A DNA stretch of 64,000 nucleotides from NCBI RefSeq assembly GCF_963924675.1, contig NC_089226.1:57573690-57637689 (forward strand), in the 5' to 3' direction. A program made the position numbers and the translations under genes. Below, in pieces: positions 33,301-44,934 of this stretch. Under the pieces are notes generated by a model that did not search any database, was not told the origin of the DNA, and was given only the letters and a program-made list of their open reading frames with translations. The first letter of the stretch is position 1; each line of letters begins with the position of its first letter. Source of the DNA: Phocoena phocoena. Taxonomy: Eukaryota > Chordata > Mammalia > Artiodactyla > Phocoenidae.

Positions 33301-34470
33301 GGCCACCCATGCCTTTCATATCCCCAGACATTAACACCAATCTGTAGATATTTTCTAGTAACTAGTAATTCTTGAAAGCATTGTTCATTAGAACTTTCTG
33401 TAATGTTGGAAATGTTCTATATCTGCATTGTCCAGTATGGTAGCCACTAGTCATATTGAGCACTTGAAATGTGGTTAGTGTGACTGAGGAGCTGAATATT
33501 TCATTTTATTAAGTTTAATTAGTTTTAATTTAAATGTAAATAGTCAGGAACTGAATGAGAGACCATGACTCTCCCTTCGGGCAACTCAAATCACTTTTTT
33601 TTCTCATCAGATCTAGAGTTTTTGGTTATATAGATCACCAATAATTCCAAATCGTCTTAATTCATTTACAGAAATTGGAGTTGGTTGAAGCTAGTCTTCA
33701 ATCCCTGCAAGGAACACACTGTTTCTAGTTCACACTTCTTCCTAGGATTTAGTCCTCCACTGCCCTAACTTAAAACGGGCAGTTGATTAGGGCTCCCTTT
33801 CTGTGGCACACCCTGGACTCCAATTTTTGGCCTCCTGGGCTAACAAGGTTGTCAGAATCTCTGCTCAGCTTCTTAGCCTCTCACCCACTTCTGTAGTTAG
33901 CAGGGAGCCGTAGGGGAAAAGTGGCCCCAAATGGTACATGAATCCCTTTGGGTTTCCTCCTTCTTCTAAATCTTGGTCCCCCAACTTTTCACAGCTTGTT
34001 AGTTCCCAGATGTCTTAAAGAAGATTATTTTTAATGTACATATTTTGTCTGGATTTTAGAATTTATACTTAGGGGAGAGTTGCCTCACGTTATTTAGTCT
34101 GCAGGACCCAAAGCTTTTCCATTTATTTTGGCCAGGTGCCTAGGTGCCTGGTATGGAACCATTTTAAAATAAACCAAACTAGCTGGATATTTTAGGAAAC
34201 ACTCTGACAATCCAAATTTGGGCTAGAGTTTTCAAGAGGACCAGCCTGCCCTCCCCCCTCCCCTTCTCTGTTCACTCCAAGGCAGTTTTCCCCTGGTTGT
34301 GGGATGAGGGGAATGGGTTTAGTTCTGGTTCACTCTCTCCTGAGGGTACCTCTCTTTAGGATCCCAGATTCATGTGGGGCGTCTCCAATTACATGCCTGC
34401 CTTTGTATAAGATCAGCAAATATCCTTAAGGCAAAAGTGGCTTCTTGTGCTCAGTTTCTGTCTCTGGAGT
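30316..34470 (-). pseudogene. Decayed ERVL internal region (gag-pol type), antisense to XRRA1
   Basis: The part at 31850-33360 follows the order of the polymerase region of the ERVL endogenous retroviruses. Landmarks on the + strand are 'catgcagtagtaagccagaa' (31930), 'gttgcagagccttgcc' (32290), 'tcaagatccctaagcaaaag' (32640) and 'gcttagtatgtctgtttata' (33168). No open frame exceeds about 70 codons in the viral sense, and stops and shifts are frequent, so nothing functional remains. 30316-31850 and 33560-34470 probably belong to the same element but are less certain. A MER5A sits inside it. Confidence 0.65.
33385..33548. mobile_element. MER5A-type hAT-Charlie nonautonomous transposon
   Basis: 'gaactttctgtaatgttgga', 'atggtagccactagtcatat' and 'gagcacttgaaatgtggtta' followed by 'tgactgaggagctgaatatt' are the MER5A body. 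It interrupts the ERVL internal region. It has no coding sequence. Confidence 0.8.
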
Positions 34471-34504
34471 TTTAGATTTTGGCACACTACTTCCTTACTG
34501 TCTT

Positions 34505-35190
34505 TGCATCTCTTACATGGTTTTATTTATTTATTTTTAAAATTTTTATTGGAGTACAGTTGATTTACAATGTTGTGTTAGTTTCAGGTGTACCGCAAAG
34601 TGAATCAGTTATATGTATACACATACCCACTCTTTTTTAGATTCTTTCCCCATATAGGTCATTACAGAGTATTGAGAAGAGTTCCCTGTGCTATACAGTA
34701 GGTCCTTATTAGTTATCTATTTTACATATAGTAGTGTGTATATGTCAAGCCCAGTCTCCCAATTTATCCCTCCCTCCTCCTTTCCCCCTTGGTAACCATA
34801 AGTTTGTTTCGCCATCTGTGACTCTGTTTCTGTTTTGTAGATAAGTTTATTTGTACTCTTTTTTTAGATTCCACATATAAGTGATATCATATGATATTTG
34901 TCTTTCTCTGACGTACTTCACTCAGTATGGCAATCTCTAGGTCCATCCATGTTGCTGCAAATGGCATTATTTTGTTCTTTTCTATAGCTGAGTAATATTC
35001 CATTGTATATAAGTACCACGTCTTCTTTATCCATTTATCTGTAGATGGATATTTAGGTTTCTTCCATGTCCTGGCTGTTGTAAATAGTGCTGCAATGAAC
35101 ATTGGGGTGCATGTATCTTTCCAAAGTATGGTTTTTCTCTGGATATATGCCCAAGAGCAGGATTACTGGATCATATGGTAGCTCTAAATG
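34505..35190 (-). mobile_element. 5'-truncated L1 (3' UTR and ORF2 end)
   Basis: Starts with T-rich tail (tttatttatttatttttaaa) and 'attggagtacagttgattta', the L1 3' end read from the opposite strand. ORF2's C-terminus is at 35102-34887 ([20 protein letters not shown]). It ends near 35190 after 'gatcatatggtagctctaaa'. No convincing target duplication was seen. Confidence 0.88.
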
Positions 35191-35379
35191 ATGGGTCTTT
35201 TTTCTTTTTATACTTTATTCATCATTCTAGTTGTTTTCAAGTGGAAAGTCTTATCACATAAAATAAGGCAAGTCTCCACCACTCTGCACTTCCTAGTTCT
35301 TTACATATAAGAAAAGCAGAATAAATGTACTCCTGCTTACATCAGAGTATCAACTGAAATAATTATGCTTTGAAAGCGA

Positions 35380-36120
35380 TGAGACTCCAGACAACTACTA
35401 TTGTCATTTCCTCCCTGCACATCTGTCCACACTCAGTATGCTCTATGGATTCCCCTTTTCTGCCAATCTCTTAAATCTTGGTGGTCCCCCATTGTCCACT
35501 CTCAACCCACCGTTTTTCTTAATCTTTACAGTCTTTCTTAGTGGTCTCATCCCTTCCCAAGTCTTAGTTATTTCTCTACTTCACTTCTGTCTTCTGAGCT
35601 ATACGCCCATGTATCCTGCTTATCATACCAAACTCATCAGACACATGCCCATGCCAACATCTCCTCCTTCTGCGTCCCTGTCCTCAGTGGTGGGCACTGC
35701 TCTTCATCTGCTGTGCAGTTGTGCAGGCTAGAAACACGGTCAGCAGCCTGAATTCTTTCCTTCCTCACCTTGCACATCCATTCAGTCGCCAGATTCTGTG
35801 AATTGTACTTCCTAAATTTTTCTTAAACTTGCCCTTTTCTGTTACCCTCCTGTTTGGTCTCAGTCTCCAGTTTCTCACCTCCCAGTCCATCCTCACCATC
35901 AGCCAGAGTGATGTTTCTAAAATGCACATCTGAGTCTATCACCACCCTGCTTAAAGTCCTTCAGCAGCTTCCCAACATTCTAAACTCCATTAACATTGAT
36001 TACAAGGCTTTTCACGGCTTGACTCTGCCTAGTTCTCCATCCTCTGTTCTCCTTTTTTCCATTTCACAACATACCTCATCTACTCTGAACTATTTATATC
36101 TCCATTTCCGGGTAGATCAT
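35380..36120 (+). repeat. L2 LINE fragment
   Basis: The order 'cacatccattcagtcgccag', 'cttcctaaatttttcttaaa', 'agccagagtgatgtttctaa', 'cctgcttaaagtccttcagc' and 'attacaaggcttttcacggc' is that of the 3' region of mammalian L2. The 97- and 93-codon frames at 35438 and 35854 are chance readings of it. Confidence 0.75.
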
Positions 36121-36589
36121 GGTCTGTCTGGGTGAGTTAGGGGAATCATATTTGACCTACTCCATCTTTAGACTGCTCTCTTACTTATTTTGACTGACAG
36201 CTGATACTTTGCCTCTCCCATTAGGCCTATTCCCTTTCCCCCTTGGACCTCAAGAGTCGGCTCTCAGGCTTGACCAGCACGGAGCAGAGGGGCATTGTGA
36301 CCTCCTTTTTTCTCATCACTATCTTCCTAATAATGCCACTTGAAAGAGCACTAGCTTTTAGCAGCCACATCGTAAGTCCTTTCTTACACAAGCAAGCTGT
36401 TAAGCCATGTCTCCCGCATCCTGTGTTTGCATGGTGGGTTTTCTGTATCTTATCACAGAAGCTGAACTGAATTTGAACAAACATTAGTGTTTGCTAAATT
36501 TCGTCTTGTTTGCTATAGTCCTTGGTCTAGTCTGTTGAACAATAATTTTAGCCTAATCCAAAGTCTTACAATGTAAAGTAAAAGAAATC

Positions 36590-36735
36590 CTTTTCCATCA
36601 TATAGATAGAGGGAGGAGCTGACTAGGCCCAGAGATGCTTGACACCGACTAGAAATCACACAGCAAGCAAAGCAGCAGCACCACCAGAACCAGAGCCCAG
36701 GGCCTCTGATCCCCACTCCTATGCTTTTTCTAAAA
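36590..36735 (-). repeat. MIR SINE fragment
   Basis: Reverse MIR remnant with 'aaatcacacagcaagcaaag' and 'accagagcccagggcctctg'. Confidence 0.55.
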
Positions 36736-36813
36736 TGGGACACGAGTTCCCATTCCTGAATGGGAATCCAACCACTGGGGCATACTTCTACCTGCTAAAA
36801 AATTCCATTAAAG

Positions 36814-37052
36814 CTATCAGATTTTAGGGGCTTCCCTGGTGGTGCAGTGGTTGAGAGTCCGCCTGCCGATGCAGGGGACACGGGTTCGTGCCCCAGTCCG
36901 GGAAGATCCCACATGCCGCAGAGTGGCTGGGCCCGTGAGCCATGGCCGCTGAGCCTGTGCGTCCGGAGCCTGTGCTCCTCAACGGGAGAGGCCACAACAG
37001 TGAGAGGCCCGTGTACCGAAAAAAACAAAAAACAAAAAACTATCAGATTTTA
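36814..37052 (+). mobile_element. CHR-2 type tRNA-derived SINE with exact target duplication
   Basis: Body 36827-37039 starts ggggcttccctggtggtgca, with a B-box-like 'gggttcgtgcc' near 36882 from its tRNA ancestry, then 'gccatggccgctgagcctg' and an A-rich (aaaaaac)n end. The 13-bp ctatcagatttta occurs at 36814-36826 and 37040-37052 without mismatch. CHR-2 SINEs are a hallmark of whales and hippos. Short distance between the duplications and low divergence suggest a fairly recent insertion. Confidence 0.93.
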
Positions 37053-37889
37053 AATCGTATCAATTCCTTCTGCCAAGAGAAGGTATAATAAAAATAGCAC
37101 TACTCTGAACAGCTGGAAACCTTGGTTTCTCCATTACTGACAGACACCTGCCACTTCAAAAAGCTCTTCTCCCAAAACTGCCACAGGAAAGGCTCACTGG
37201 GGGAGTCTGATGCTTTCCTGTGAAGCTTTGCATCTTGTCTTCCTCACCTACCTATTGATGGCCCCCCTATTTTAAGACATCTATTTTAGAGACAGAATGA
37301 AACTTCTCTATGTTATAATTAGAGTTGAACTTTAAAAAGGTTTGTTTCAGGGCTTAAGAGGAATTTTTTGAAGGCTTATTTCTTAGCTGTTTCATATTCC
37401 ACTGGAGTAAAATAAAGATTGGCCAGTTATTTATAAATCAACAGAGCTTCTGGGCACCGTCCTGTAATTGCTTTCAGGTAGATTAAAATGTCAGTGTATG
37501 AAAGTTGGTCCTTTCAGGAAGAGGAAAAGTCATCCATGACCCGGAAAAGTACCATGAACTAAAGGCTTCTTTCCTTCTCTGTTGAGTTTCTCTGGTCTTT
37601 GGACTTGAAGCCTCTTCCCCCACACCTTGCCAGGGCTCTTTCGGAAACCATATCTGACCTTTGCCTTTTTTTTAGTCAGAACTATCATGGTTATAATCTA
37701 CAGAAATCCATCAATATTAGAGTAACAAAAAAGGAGGAATTTACTCTAAGAACAATGGGGCATCTAACAGCCATGCCTTAGGGACATACTGAATGTAGGT
37801 CCTGAGCAGTGTGGAAGAGCCCAGAAGTTCTGTCTCTCAGCTTTCACATATGCTCATCTCTGTGACTTGCTCCATTTGTCTTTACAGGT

Positions 37890-38440
37890 GAGCACCTGTC
37901 TCTCTCTGGGCCCCGTGATGGGCCACACATGACTAGCCAGAGCTCCTAAAAATATTACAGCTCCAGCCACAAAGCAATGATTTTTCTCTGGTTGCTCTCC
38001 CTCTCTCGCAGTTCTTAAGAACATGGCAAACTCCCTCTCCATTCTTTTTTTTTTTTCGACCACACCATGCAGCTTATGGGATTTTAGTTTCCCAACCAGA
38101 GATCAAGCCCAGGCCCTCAGCAGTGAGAGCATGGAGTCTTAACCCTTACCCGCTGGACTGCCAGGGAATTCCCTCCCACTCCATTCTTCATGGTTTAGCT
38201 TAAACACTGCCTTCCCTGAGTCCTCCACACCGGGGTCGGTGACTCCCATCACACTTCATGCCTGCCTCTGCTGTGGCATTTGTCTCACTGTGTGCTGTGC
38301 ATCCACCTCCTCCACGAGACTCTAATAAGCACCTTGAGAGGGGAATGTGTTCCTTTTCTCTTTGTATTCCCAGTCCCTGGCTCCACAAATACGTGTTGAA
38401 GAAATTCATGAATGTGAATGAATGAATGAATGACTACACG
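37890..38440 (+). repeat. L2 LINE 3' end, interrupted by a CHR-1 SINE
   Basis: The right part (38189-38440) is a typical L2 end: 'ccctgagtcctccacaccgg', 'taagcaccttgagaggggaa', 'gtattcccagtccctggctc' and the terminal (tgaatgaa)n at 38409-38432. The left part (37890-38046) is probably the same element, split by the SINE. Confidence 0.6.
38031..38188 (-). mobile_element. CHR-1 type tRNA-derived SINE (short)
   Basis: Minus-strand body 38172-38047: it starts with the 'ggaattccctggcagtccag' head and contains 'ctgagggcctgggcttgatc' and a T-run for the tail on the + strand (38046-38056). The 16-bp flanks ctccctctccattctt (38031-38046) and ctcccactccattctt (38173-38188) differ at one base, a clear target duplication. 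Confidence 0.88.
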
Positions 38441-38624
38441 GCTGGCTATATGCTGTCTTGAAATTCATCTTTGAAATATTCCTGCCTTTAGGTGTACTCT
38501 TACAGTCCTTTTGGACTTTTGAACTCATTGCCTACCTTTGTCAAGTTCTCTCCAGCCCAGCCAACAGCTACCGTTCCACTTCCCCACCCTTTAATCCACA
38601 GAGATCTTGAAGATGTGATGTGAG

Positions 38625-38835
38625 AGGCGGGTGCTGCCGTGGAAAGGGCCTGGGGTTTGGAGTTGAGTTTGAGCTCTACCACTTTCTGGCTGTGAGATTT
38701 TGGGCAAGGGACTCTGAGTTTGAATTTCTTCATCTGAAAAGGAGATGGATAACACCAGTCCTTCTCAGTGCTATTCTAAGATGACATGTATAAAACAGCT
38801 AACAATTCCAGGAATGCAGTAGGCTCAGAAGAAAG
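38625..38835 (+). repeat. MIR SINE
   Basis: 'gccgtggaaagggcctgggg', 'gagctctaccactttctggc', 'gtgagattttgggcaaggga', 'ttcttcatctgaaaaggaga' in MIR order. Confidence 0.8.
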
Positions 38836-39735
38836 GCTGCTTTCCTATCCTCTTATTGTAGGCACATCTGTGATTTACATATGTGTATGTGTGTTTTGTG
38901 ACTGGATATCCCTATGTGTTTTCGTGTATATAGAGGATGGAGTTGGAGGGAGGAATGAAAACACGATGTGAGTCATCTGCCTTTCACGTGCTTAAAAATA
39001 AATACCTAGGCCTCATCCACCTGGGGACACAAATGAGGTCACATCATTCATTGATGGTAGTACCACCATCAATGATGCCACCACTTCCTGCCCCACCTGT
39101 GTGATTCAGGACCTCAGCCTGTTAAATCCCACTCTCAAGTGTTTCTGGGAATCCTCAGAGAGTTTGAATTTAAGAGAAGACTTCCCAATTCCATACTGAT
39201 GTGTGCACTTTACCAAGTCACTTTAGAGGAGAGCCTCACTGTGGTTAGGGATGGTGCCCTTCATCCATCGTACCTTACCCCACTTAATCTCTGCCAAGGG
39301 CATTGTCTCCTGGTACTTCCATGGTTACCACTTCTTGGGGTGACACAGCATACTTGGGAGTCTGCCCTGACCCAAAATTGTGTAGTGTTGTTCCTACAGA
39401 ATGCTTCCCCTAACTCTGTCACCCTGGTGTTTTCCATGAACATTACTAGTGCCCCTCCATCCTGCTGCAAACTGGTCTCACTGAGTCCATCAGTGAATAT
39501 GTGCAACCTTTCTCCATACAAAAGATTGTATGTGTGAGTGGGGTTTGGGGAAGGGGGTCAGTTGAAGAGGGAATTACACCTTTTGGTCCCTCACTGCGGA
39601 GACCACTCTTGGGCAGTAGAGTAGTTCCCAAGCTGGTTAGGCCTCTTGATTGATTTCCTATCCTCCATTTCTTCCTGGGAGTGGTAGAGCTTGTCCCCTG
39701 CCCTTGTTCATTACCCAAGGTCTTTGCACCCACAG

Positions 39736-39864
39736 GGAGGCGTATGTAACATCGCTGACCAGCAAGAGGTACATCCTGAGGTTCCCGGCGCTAGAGACAC
39801 TGATGCTGGATGACAACAAACTCTCCAACCCCAATTGCTTTGCCAGCCTGGCCGGGCTCAGGAG
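39736..39864 (+). CDS. XRRA1: XRRA1 coding exon (leucine-rich repeat)
   Basis: 129 nt, starting with the last base of the glutamine codon begun at 25394 and ending with two bases of an arginine codon. Acceptor tttgcacccacag, donor gtaaag. The peptide EAYVTSLTSKRYILRFPALE leads into TLMLDDNKLSNPNCFASLAG, another repeat with LxxLxLxxN spacing (ALETLMLDDNKL). It ends ...LRR, the next exon giving LKKLSLD. Confidence 0.95.
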
Positions 39865-39904
39865 GTAAAGCTAGAAGCCTCTCTCTGCAGGGCCCTCTAT
39901 AACC

Positions 39905-40050
39905 CCCAGCCTTTCTCACACCTTGAGTGCTGCTCTGGAAGCCAAAATGCCTGGGTTTAAATTCCAGCTCCATCATTTATCTCTGCTGTGTGGCCATGAG
40001 TAAGTCATCTCCCCTCTGAGCTTTAGCTCAAGCCAAAAAGTGAGGCATCA
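39905..40050 (+). repeat. MIR SINE
   Basis: 'gaagccaaaatgcctgggtt', 'aattccagctccatcattta', 'gtggccatgagtaagtcatc' in order. Confidence 0.75.
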
Positions 40051-40193
40051 GTAAAGATATTTCTGATCATGTGACTGGATTAGAAGCAGTAAAGAGAAAG
40101 GAGGGTAGGAGGAGATATGGGATCCTGACCCTAATAGAGGAGCCAAAAAAAGAGTCAGAATCAGAAAGGTAAGTTAAACTCTGAGCTCTACCT

Positions 40194-40272
40194 GTAGTTG
40201 GCCCTCTGTATCTGGGTTTTGCGTCCACAGATGCAACCAACGTAGAACCCACAGATATGGAGGGCTGACTAT
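40194..40272. mobile_element. Miniature inverted-repeat element (Tigger/MER2-like ends)
   Basis: Left end 'tagttggccctctgtatctg' pairs with right end 'gatatggagggctgactata' on the opposite strand. Only about 30 bases separate the ends, so it would fold as a hairpin. The ends match those of the MER2-like element at 17138-17525, of which it is an extreme internal deletion or a related family. Confidence 0.7.
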
Positions 40273-40334
40273 ATTTGGTTAAAGTAATGAAATGCTGACA
40301 TTTAAATGCTTAAGTTTTAGATCCCTGGAAAATT

Positions 40335-40565
40335 TATTTTGGATTCAGATACCATTTACTGAACACTACTTTGTGGCAGCATTTACATATTGTCTCATTT
40401 AATCTTCACAAGACCCTTGAAAGGTTAATAAATACTATCCCCATTTTAGAGATAGGGACATTGAGGCCCAGAGAGGGTAAGTCACTGGCTCAAGGTCACC
40501 CAAGAGGAGTAACTGTCGAAGCCTGATTCCATGTTCTTTCCCTAAAGTTGCTTGGTAAATGTCCC
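40335..40565 (-). repeat. MIR SINE
   Basis: Reverse MIR: 'ctcatttaatcttcacaaga', 'ccccattttagagataggga', 'cagagagggtaagtcactgg', 'gcctgattccatgttctttc'. Ends about 50 bases before the next exon. Confidence 0.85.
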
Positions 40566-40614
40566 TGAGGTATCATTACTGCTGTGATTCTGTATTCACT
40601 TTCCTTAATTGAAG

Positions 40615-40832
40615 ACTGAAGAAGTTAAGCCTGGACCAAAACAAGATTTTCCGGATCCCGTACCTACAGCAGGTTCAGCTCCAAGATGGGTCTGGAGGCT
40701 GGGTTGGAGGCAGGGGGAGTCCCAGGAAAGAGCCCCAATCTATGCTGCAGCCCAAGTCGTGTATATTTGAGGCTTCGGATGACCAACTGGATTATACTGT
40801 ACTGCCCATGAAAAAGGATGTTGACCGGACAG
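40615..40832 (+). CDS. XRRA1: XRRA1 coding exon (last repeat and linker)
   Basis: 218 nt: one base completing an arginine codon, 72 codons, and one spare base. Acceptor ttccttaattgaag, donor gttagt (weaker than the other donors). The peptide starts LKKLSLDQNKIFRIPYLQQV, a leucine-rich repeat. It continues as a glycine- and serine-rich linker (around GSGGWVGGRGSPRKEP) and ends with QLDYTVLPMKKDVDRT. The linker is the part least constrained in the family. The spare G joins the next exon 22.8 kb away to give glutamate. Confidence 0.94.
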
Positions 40833-40859
40833 GTTAGTGATACCACTTGTTGCAGATGC

Positions 40860-41280
40860 TGGCCCCATGGTGTGATAAGCTTCCAAGAGTTTATTCTGAG
40901 AGTCTGTGGCTCCCTGGGGAGCTGCTGCTTTTCAACTGCTGAGCCAGGGGAGATCGCAGTCCTACATGAACTATTTGTATAACTTCCTAACTGGTTCTGT
41001 CAGTCAAGATGCTTTTACAACCCAGTTACAAGTGGATTTTTTCCTTTTTATCTCAAATAACGAGAAACTGAGAAGTAAGGCTTTCCAGAGATGGTTAATT
41101 CTGGGGTGCATTGATATTCTCAAGGGGCTCAGGCTCTTTCCATCCTCTCCTCTCCATCCTTGGCCTGCTTGCTTGTCCTTCCTTGTTCTTTTAGGCTGGT
41201 TCCCATTGAGGTCTCAAGGTTGCTACCACAGTCCCAAGAATCACATCCAGATGGCAACATTTGGAGGCAGAAAATGAAAG
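40860..41280. repeat. Unclassified, probably repetitive sequence with a 123-codon open frame
   Basis: The frame at 40906-41277 (+) is open but has no recognisable domain, no good splice sites and no XRRA1 resemblance. Its 3' part ('ttccagagatggttaattct', 'ggctggttcccattgaggtc', 'caagaatcacatccagatgg') reads like a dispersed mammalian repeat I have met before but cannot name. I do not treat it as a gene. Confidence 0.4.
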
Positions 41281-43510
41281 AAACGTTACCTTTATTATAA
41301 ACCAAAATCCCTTTAATGCATGAGTGTATTTGTGGATTACATTTTCTGCTCCACTGATCTAATTAATTCTCTATTACTGTGCCAATACCACACTGTTTTT
41401 CCTTAACATTTATTTTAAATTGAGGAATAATTTACATAGAGTAAAATACAGAAATCTTGTGCAGAGCTTGAGTTTTTACATATATATACTCTTTTAACTA
41501 TCACCCATATTACAATATAGAACGTTTTCAACATCCCATGTGGTAACCTCCCAATCAGTATCTCCTCTAAGAATAACCACTGTTCTGACTTCTGTCAACA
41601 CAGATGAGTTTCGCCTGATTTGAAATTCATGTATCACTCAACGTTAAATCTGTGGGATTCATTCATGTTGTTGCCTATGTCAGTGGTTCATTCTTTTTTT
41701 TCTCTTATTTATTCCATTTATACCACAATTTATTTACACTTTTTACTGTTGATAGACATTTTAGTTATTTCTATTTGGGAGCTATTATGGATAAAGCTGC
41801 TGTGAACATTTTTTTACACATCTTTTGGTGGACATAAGCACTTGCTTCTGTTGGGTATATACCCAGGAGTGGAATTGCTGAGCCTCAGAGTGTAAAATTT
41901 GTTTAGCATTAGTGGATACTGCCAAATACTTTTCCAGTGGGATTGTAGCAATTGTCAATCCCATATTAATGTAAGAGATTTCCAGTTATTCCATATCCTC
42001 ACAAATACTTGGTACCATCAGTCTTTTTCATTTTACTGGTTTTGGTAGATAGGTAGTGATATCTCATTGTGGTTTTGATTTGCATTTCTCAAGTGACTAA
42101 TGATGTTGAGTACCTTTTTATGTTTATTGGTCACTTTGTTATCCTCTTTTGGAAGTGCTTATTCGCCTCTTGCCTGTATTTAAATTGGATTGTGTATCCT
42201 TTTTGTTGTTGTTGTTGATTTGAGTCCTTTATGTATCCTGGATACAAGTTCCTGGTAGATCCATATATCACAAAAATCTTTTCTCAGTCTGTGACTTGCT
42301 TTTTCATATTACTGGTGAATTTTGGTGAACAGAAGTTCTTAATTTTAATGAAATCCAATTCATCAATCTTTATAGTTAGTGCTTTCTATTTCCTGATCAA
42401 GACTTTTTTGCATGTCTCAAGTCATGAAGATATTTTTCTATATTTCCTTCTAGAAGCTTGATTATTTTAGCTTTTACATTTGGTCTATGATCTATCTAGA
42501 ATTAATTTTTGTATATAGTGTGAGGTAGAGTCAAAGTTAACTCTTTTATATGGATATCTGATTGACCCAGCACCATTTGTTGAAAAGACTATATAATTTT
42601 CTCCACTGAGTTGTTGGGGAGGCATTGTGGTAAGGCGGTGACAGTGTATGTATCTAAACGACTGTAGCTTTGTAACAAGTTTTGACAACTGATGGTGAAA
42701 TTCTATAGCTGTGATGTTATTCTTCAAAATTGCTACAGGTATTGTAAGACCTTTGCATACAAACAGTATGCAAATTCTATGCAAATTTTAGAATCAGCTT
42801 ATCAACTTCCAAACAAAATCCTGCTAGGATTTTGATTGGAATTGTATTGAACCTACAAACCAATTTGGAGAGAATTGCCTCATTAAAATAATATATCCTA
42901 CCATTTTTTAGATCTTTTAAAATTCTTCTCAACAATGCTTTGCAGGCTTCAATGGCAAGGTTATGCGTATCTTTCATTAGATTTATTCCTAGGTATTTGG
43001 TCTTATTTATGCTATCATCAATGGTATTGCTTTTTTATATTTCATTTCCAATATTGAACATGTATCCAGTAACCTTTCTAAATTCACTTATCACTTTTAG
43101 TCATTTGCAGGTTCTTTCGGATTACCTATGTTCACGATCGTGACGTTTACAGATAATGACCATTTCATTTATTCTCTACCAATCTTATGCCTCTTATGCC
43201 TTTTTATTTTTTTATTTCACTGGCTAAGACTTCTAGTACGATGTTGAAAGAAGTGGTGATAGTGGACGTCCTTGTGTTGTTCCCAGCCTCAGGGGGAAAC
43301 TGTTCAGTATTTCAAAATTATGAGTTAGCTGTAGATATTTCTGTAAATGCCTTTTATCAGATTAAAGAAATTTCTTTGTTTTCCTAGTTTGCTGACAGTT
43401 TTTATTATGCATGGGTATTGAATTTTGTCAAATGCTTTTTCTGCATCTATTGAGACAATCATATGATTTTTCTTTAATCTATTAATATGGTTCATTACAC
43501 TGATTTTTTT

Positions 43511-44604
43511 TAAGTTCAGTTAATATCTGTCACCATACCTAGTTACAAAAAAAATTTTTTCATGTAATGAGAACTTTCAAGATCCACTCTCCTAGCTACT
43601 TTCAAATACACAATACAGTATTGTTAACTATAGTCACCGTGCTATATTCATTACATTCCCATAATATAACTGGGAGTTTGTACCTTTTCACCTCCTTCAC
43701 CCATTTCGCCCACCCCCCCACCCCCTGCCTCAGGCAGCCACTAGTCTGTTCTTTATATCCATGAGCTCAATTTTTTTGTTTTGGTTTGGGTTGGTTTTTG
43801 TGTTTTTCTTTAGATTCCACATTTAAGAGAGATCATATGGTATTTATCTTTTTCTGTCTGGCTTATTTCACTTTACATAATGCCTTCAGGGCCTAACCAT
43901 GTTGTTGCAAATGGCAAGGTATCATTCTTTTTTACGGCTGAATAATTTACATATGTGTGTATGTGTACATATATATATAATCACATTTTCCTTATCCATT
44001 CGTCCATCGATAGACACTTAGGTTGTTTCTGTGTCTTGGCTATTGTAAATGATGCTGCAATGAACATAAGGGTGCATTTTATTTTCTTTGGGTAAATACT
44101 CAGAAGTGGAACTTCTGGATCATATTGTAGTTCTGTTTTCAGTTTTTTTGATGAACCTCCATACTGTTTTCCATAATAGCTGCACCAATTTACATTCCCA
44201 CCAACAGTGAACAACAGTTCCCTTTTCTCCACATCCTCGCCAACACTTGTTATTTCTTTTCTTTTTGATAACAGCCATTCTGACAGGTGTGAGATAATAT
44301 CTCATTGTGGTTTTGATTTGCTTCTCCTTGATGATTAGTGATGTTGAGCATATTTTCATGTACCTGTAGGCCATTTGCATGTCTTCTTTGGAAAGATGTC
44401 TATTCATATCCTCTTGATTGTTTGTTTTTTTGCTATTGAGTTTTCTGAGTTTTTTTAAAATATATTTTTGGATAGTAACCCCTTGTCCAGGTATAGAATT
44501 TAAAAATATGTTCTCCCATTCAGTAGGTTGTCTTTTCATTTTGTTGATGGTTCCCTTTGCTGTGCAAAAGCTTTTTAGTTTGATATAATCCCACCTGTTT
44601 ATTT
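43511..44604 (-). mobile_element. 5'-truncated L1 (L1MA-like) inside the older L1
   Basis: Begins with a T-rich tail and the 3' UTR ('agttaatatctgtcaccata', 'actatagtcaccgtgctata'). ORF2 end fragments are at 44232-43981 and 44539-44120, with the zinc-knuckle [20 protein letters not shown] intact. The outer L1 resumes at about 44605 ('tttttgaatgttgaaccaga'). Confidence 0.75.
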
Positions 44605-44934
44605 TATATCAATTTTTGAATGTTGAACCAGACTTGCATTCCCAGGATAAACCCCACTTGGTCGTGATTTAACTTGCTGATGGATATTTTGTCAAGGATT
44701 TTAAAATCTATGTTCAGGACATATGTGGGTATGTTATTTTCTTTTGTTATTTTCATTTGTTATAATGTCAGAGTTATGTTTGCCTCATAAAATGCATTTG
44801 GAGAAATATTCACTGTTTTTCTGTTGCTTGGGAAAGTTTGTATAAGATTGAGATTATATCTTCCTTAAATTTTGGAAGAATTCACCATGAAGCCATCTGA
44901 GCCTGGGTTTTCCTTTGTGGGAAGAGGTTGGAAT

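Larger units (their letters stand above)
25395..39735 (+). other. XRRA1: XRRA1 intron, 14.3 kb
   Basis: 25395-25820 is non-repetitive. L1 tails follow (25826-26390), then a MIR, an L1 3' UTR scrap (26705-26847), a sense-oriented L1 (26860-30303), ERVL internal sequence with a MER5A (30316-34470), an L1 tail (34505-35190), L2 (35380-36120), CHR-2 (36827-37039), an L2 with CHR-1 inside (37890-38440) and a MIR (38625-38835). 37053-37860 and 38840-39735 show nothing I can name; the 132-codon frame at 39139-39537 resembles no protein I know. The flanking exons fit in phase. Confidence 0.75.
39865..40614 (+). other. XRRA1: XRRA1 intron, 750 bp
   Basis: Nearly filled by a MIR (39905-40050), a small inverted-repeat DNA element (40194-40272) and a reverse MIR (40335-40565). 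Confidence 0.85.

Noticed and set aside
35438..36135. Two open frames of 97 and 93 codons on the + strand
   Set aside because: They fall in an L2 3' region with conserved non-coding landmarks of that repeat.
36827..36960. tRNA-like head with a B-box, considered as a tRNA gene
   Set aside because: It is the head of a CHR-2 SINE with target duplication and A-rich tail; the cloverleaf is not kept.
39139..39537. 132-codon open frame upstream of the exon at 39736
   Set aside because: Not needed by the phases of the flanking XRRA1 exons and without recognisable domain or splice signals.
40906..41277. 123-codon open frame after an XRRA1 exon, considered as an alternative last exon
   Set aside because: No acceptor in proper context, no family resemblance, and the sequence reads like a dispersed repeat.
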